Program-made: the position numbers and the translations under genes
Notes under the pieces: generated by a model
What the model was told of the DNA's origin: nothing
Database searches by the model: none
What the model saw: the letters and a program-made list of their open reading frames with translations, nothing else
DNA from: Bacteroidota bacterium
GTDB lineage: Bacteria > Bacteroidota > Ignavibacteria > UBA10030 > UBA6906
Assembly: GCA_019637975.1 (NCBI GenBank)
Contig: JAHBUR010000015.1
Location: forward strand, 1-64,000
Direction of reading: 5' to 3'
DNA length: 64,000 nt
Shown: one piece after another, positions 61,514 to 64,000 of the stretch
Layout of the letters: the number at the start of each line of letters is the position of its first letter
Position numbering within the stretch: position 1 is the first letter of the stretch

Positions 61514-62592
61514 TGGAGTTCCGCTTGTGTGTTTCCGATGGGCCGTACGGTCATTCCCGGTCTCATCTGAAGTATAGCCGAAGTGATCAGCGTATCTCCT
61601 GCCTGCAGGCCGCCCACGATCTCGACCAAATCTTCTGTTCGGGTGCCGATTTCTACAGGTTGGGACTCTGCTTTTCCATTCTTGTACACGTACACTCGAT
61701 GGCCTCTGAGTTCGGGAATCAGCGCATACGCCGGAATGCTGAGAGCTTCCCGCTCGCTCAGCAGCAACGTGATTGTTGCGAATGAGCCGGGGAGGAGAAG
61801 CTCCTGCGGGTTCGCGGCGAGTGCACGCAGGCGCAATGTCCGGGTTGTTTGATCAATGCGGGAGTCTTTCGAGTAGACTTTCCCCTCGAACTGCATCGGG
61901 CGGTTTTGCACGCGGAATGTGATTGGATCGCCGGCCTTGATTTCGCCTGCATATTTTTCGGGGATAGTAAAGTCGATCTTCATGCGGCTGTTATCTTGCA
62001 GCGTTGTAATCACCGTAGCGGGAGAAATGTAACTGCCTTCGCTGACAAACCGGAGGCCGATTGTACCGTCGAACGGCGCCCGGATTTCCGTCTTTGCTAT
62101 CTGTGCCTCAATCAGTTGTGCCTCGGCCTTGACGATATTCAATTCGTTTGTGGCATTCTTGTACTCTTCTTCACTTACGAAATTCTTCTCAAACAATTGC
62201 CGTTGCCGTTCGGCTTGTTGTTCGCCGATTGCAAGCCGTGATGTTGCCCGGAGCAATTGTGCCTGCAACTCATCATCGTTGATCTTCACTAACACGGCTC
62301 CCTTGCGTACTTTGGCCCCTTCCGTGAACAGAATCCGCTCGATCTGTCCCGAGACTTGAGAGCGTATCTCGACAGATTCGTTCGAGAGGACGGTTCCCAC
62401 GGCTGTGACTTGACTGCCGATTTTCTGCAATTGTACCATCATGGTCTGTACCTGCATTTGCTGGTCACGACCTGCTGGGGTACGGTTTCGCGAGCCGGTA
62501 CCATCGGAGGAGATAATTTTGGGAAGAATGAAAACGATAAGTATAAGAGCAATGCCCGAAATGAGTGCAATTCGTTTCGCTTTTGGGGTCAT
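61510..62592 (-). CDS. RND efflux periplasmic adaptor (MFP)
   Basis: 360 residues. An N-terminal helix (ALISGIALILIVFILPKII) anchors it. The lipoyl half (VEIRSQVSGQIERILFTEGA, then VKINDDELQAQLLRA), the alpha-hairpin, and the second lipoyl half (EIRAPFDGTIGLRFVSEGSY) follow. The beta-barrel (LRALAANPQELLLPGSFATI) and membrane-proximal domain close it. It links the RND permease to an outer membrane channel, which is not encoded beside it. It overlaps the permease gene (ATGA). Confidence 0.92.
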   Translation of the reverse strand: MTPKAKRIALISGIALILIVFILPKIISSDGTGSRNRTPAGRDQQMQVQTMMVQLQKIGSQVTAVGTVLSNESVEIRSQVSGQIERILFTEGAKVRKGAVLVKINDDELQAQLLRATSRLAIGEQQAERQRQLFEKNFVSEEEYKNATNELNIVKAEAQLIEAQIAKTEIRAPFDGTIGLRFVSEGSYISPATVITTLQDNSRMKIDFTIPEKYAGEIKAGDPITFRVQNRPMQFEGKVYSKDSRIDQTTRTLRLRALAANPQELLLPGSFATITLLLSEREALSIPAYALIPELRGHRVYVYKNGKAESQPVEIGTRTEDLVEIVGGLQAGDTLITSAILQMRPGMTVRPIGNTQAELQ

Positions 62593-63009
62593 GAGGATTT
62601 TTTAGAATAGCGGTGTATCATTCCATTTATTAACGACCCAGGGTCTGAGTCGGTTCCTTGAATTCGTATTTAACAATGAACGGAGAAAGCACCGTAACCG
62701 CAATATGCGCAAAGGGTTGCTTCAGGATGTTCCTGTCGGACATGAACAAACGCATATCAGACGCCGTTGATTATTGGATGAATCCGCATAAGCCGGGTTT
62801 AGTTGATTAAGGCGAATTCATGTGTAGCGTACATAGCGAGGGGGCGGGAATTGTTGTAACCAATGTGTGCACTTGCATTTTGCTTTCCGCCCTCATATAT
62901 TCGCGCAGTCCCCTGAACCGCCGTCCGTTCTTCATACATACAGTGAAGGTTGGTTCCGAGGTGTAACAATCACGATTGTTTCACTTCAACCTGCGAGAGG
63001 AGAGTTCCC
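62593..63009. other. intergenic region with divergent promoters
   Basis: No gene is supported. It carries the upstream regions of the RND adaptor (minus) and the metallopeptidase-like gene (+). The only clear sites are the promoter at 62873-62903 and a ribosome site GAGAGGAGAG at 62994-63003. Confidence 0.6.
62873..62903 (+). promoter_or_regulatory. possible promoter of the metallopeptidase-like gene
   Basis: TTG (62873-62875) and TATATTCG (62896-62903) are 20 bases apart, close to the Bacteroidota -33/-7 pattern. Confidence 0.4.
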
Positions 63010-64000
63010 ATGCGCGCCCGCCATCGTTTTCTGTTAACCTGCATCCTGTTTGTCGCCGTCCATTCCGGACCAGCCCAGGTTCCCTACAAAGTTACACCAA
63101 TCTATACGCCGCCGCTTGACCGAAGCAAACTTGAGCTTGATGTTCGAGCGTTGGCGTACCAGGGCACCGGCACGTTGCCGATGTTTGATGGAGACTATTT
63201 CAGTATCACGCTGTCCTCCGGCGAAGCGCAAACGGGAGGAAAACAGGAAGGGGTCCGTTCGGTTGTTGATGCCGTACTTGCCAGCATGAATTGGAAGCGT
63301 CCTGCGGAGGAATTGCGCTACTTCAAAATTGTTCCTCCGCGCCCGCCCGATAGCGGGATGATGGAACAGGAAATCAAGATGATGGAGGATACAACACGGC
63401 GGCGCATCAAAGGCCGGTTCGGTCAAATCAACAAAGCAACGGAAGAGGCGATCGGCGAGTTTTCAAATGACCTCCGCAAGCAAATGAACCGACCGTCGGA
63501 GACGTTCGTGTTCGATCAGCTCTTTCGGGGAACGAAGATCGAGCATGCAGGGATTGTGGCTACCGTCCGCTCGGGGATGGTCACATCCCTTTCCGGTCGT
63601 GTCTTCAATACCGTAAACATCACAAACAGGGAACGGCTCGATGCTGCACGGGCACAACAAGCCGCAGAGCAGCATATCAACACGACATCGCAAACAACCG
63701 GTGTTTCCGTGCCCCCGAAGAAGGTGATTTTGCCGTACGGCTCCGGCCTGCAGTACGCGTGGAAGATGGAGATCTCCGCGGAAGACGGCCCGTATGAAGT
63801 ATGGGTGGATGCCGATGACGGCAAGGTGTTACAGCTTGAACCGTTGTTTTCGTTCGACGCTGCTCGAGGTCTCGTGTTCAATCCGAGTCCGAATGCGGGC
63901 ACGCGGGAGTTGACGTTCGAAGTGGATGCCCCGTCCGGCAATCAATACCGGCTGCGGTTGAATAATGTTCTCGATGTCAATAACAACGGAGCCGACGGAA
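63010..64000 (+). CDS. secreted M36/fungalysin-like metallopeptidase, N-terminal part only
   Basis: 330 codons from ATG 63010 without a stop before the window end. A signal peptide (RFLLTCILFVAVHSGPAQ) is followed by a propeptide-like region (KATEEAIGEFSNDLRKQM, then LFRGTKIEHAGIVATV) and a PepSY/FTP-like segment (LQYAWKMEISAEDGPYEVWV, then DADDGKVLQLEPLFS). This is the layout of the M36 propeptide; the zinc motif HExxH would lie beyond the window. The call is therefore provisional, and a type IX sorting domain may be expected at the missing end. Confidence 0.6.
   Translation, partial: MRARHRFLLTCILFVAVHSGPAQVPYKVTPIYTPPLDRSKLELDVRALAYQGTGTLPMFDGDYFSITLSSGEAQTGGKQEGVRSVVDAVLASMNWKRPAEELRYFKIVPPRPPDSGMMEQEIKMMEDTTRRRIKGRFGQINKATEEAIGEFSNDLRKQMNRPSETFVFDQLFRGTKIEHAGIVATVRSGMVTSLSGRVFNTVNITNRERLDAARAQQAAEQHINTTSQTTGVSVPPKKVILPYGSGLQYAWKMEISAEDGPYEVWVDADDGKVLQLEPLFSFDAARGLVFNPSPNAGTRELTFEVDAPSGNQYRLRLNNVLDVNNNGADG

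Overview
The window looks like a chromosomal segment of a Bacteroidota/Chlorobiota-group bacterium, most like Ignavibacteria. Three secreted proteins carry the NYPNPFNP-type C-terminal sorting domain of type IX secretion. At least one promoter fits the Bacteroidota -33/-7 pattern (TTG, 19 bases, TAnnTTTG). Genes are tightly packed, with many ATGA or TGATG overlaps. No species is claimed.

Left part (1-19.2 kb): a defence island, all on the + strand. Positions 912-16726 form one nearly gap-free run: TerB-N/TerB-C protein, BrxD-like ATPase, Lhr-like helicase, CD-NTase, a broken S-4TM pore effector, TM0106-type Fe-S nuclease, SIR2 protein, HerA ATPase, KTSC protein, Mre11-like nuclease and Rad50-like ATPase. 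It contains two known systems, CBASS (CD-NTase plus S-4TM) and SIR2-HerA. The other genes form a DNA-processing set. An AbiEi/AbiEii toxin-antitoxin pair with a clear operator dyad follows, then a frameshifted nuclease-like gene.

Middle part (19.2-36.3 kb): a probable integrated element. It holds an XRE regulator, a degenerate sigma-54-activator-like ATPase, a tyrosine-recombinase-like protein with lost catalytic residues, two lipoproteins, a TolC-like protein, a Lin1244-type replisome organiser, an AbrB/Doc toxin-antitoxin pair, a pol-beta-like nucleotidyltransferase, a YdjM-type membrane hydrolase fused to a HlyD-like region, a Lon-less RadA, a membrane AAA ATPase and a large serine recombinase. 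The recombinase gene ends inside a tRNA-Leu gene, the likely attachment site. Seven copies plus one relic of a 160-250 nt structured repeat lie just after gene ends or inside genes. Each has nested stems plus a separate hairpin, and the stem sequences change in a compensating way between copies. This is the most unusual signal in the window. Low-complexity (CTYAACC-like) hexamer tracts run directly into the ATG of three genes.

Right part (36.3-64 kb): ordinary chromosome. It has two type IX secreted proteins, tRNA-Pro, a six-gene operon with holo-ACP synthase and a histidine kinase, a heme-type histidine kinase with a sigma-54 response regulator, a trypsin-like protease, TPR proteins, Ku, an AbgT transporter, an RND efflux pump with its adaptor, and the start of a secreted metallopeptidase-like protein cut by the window end.
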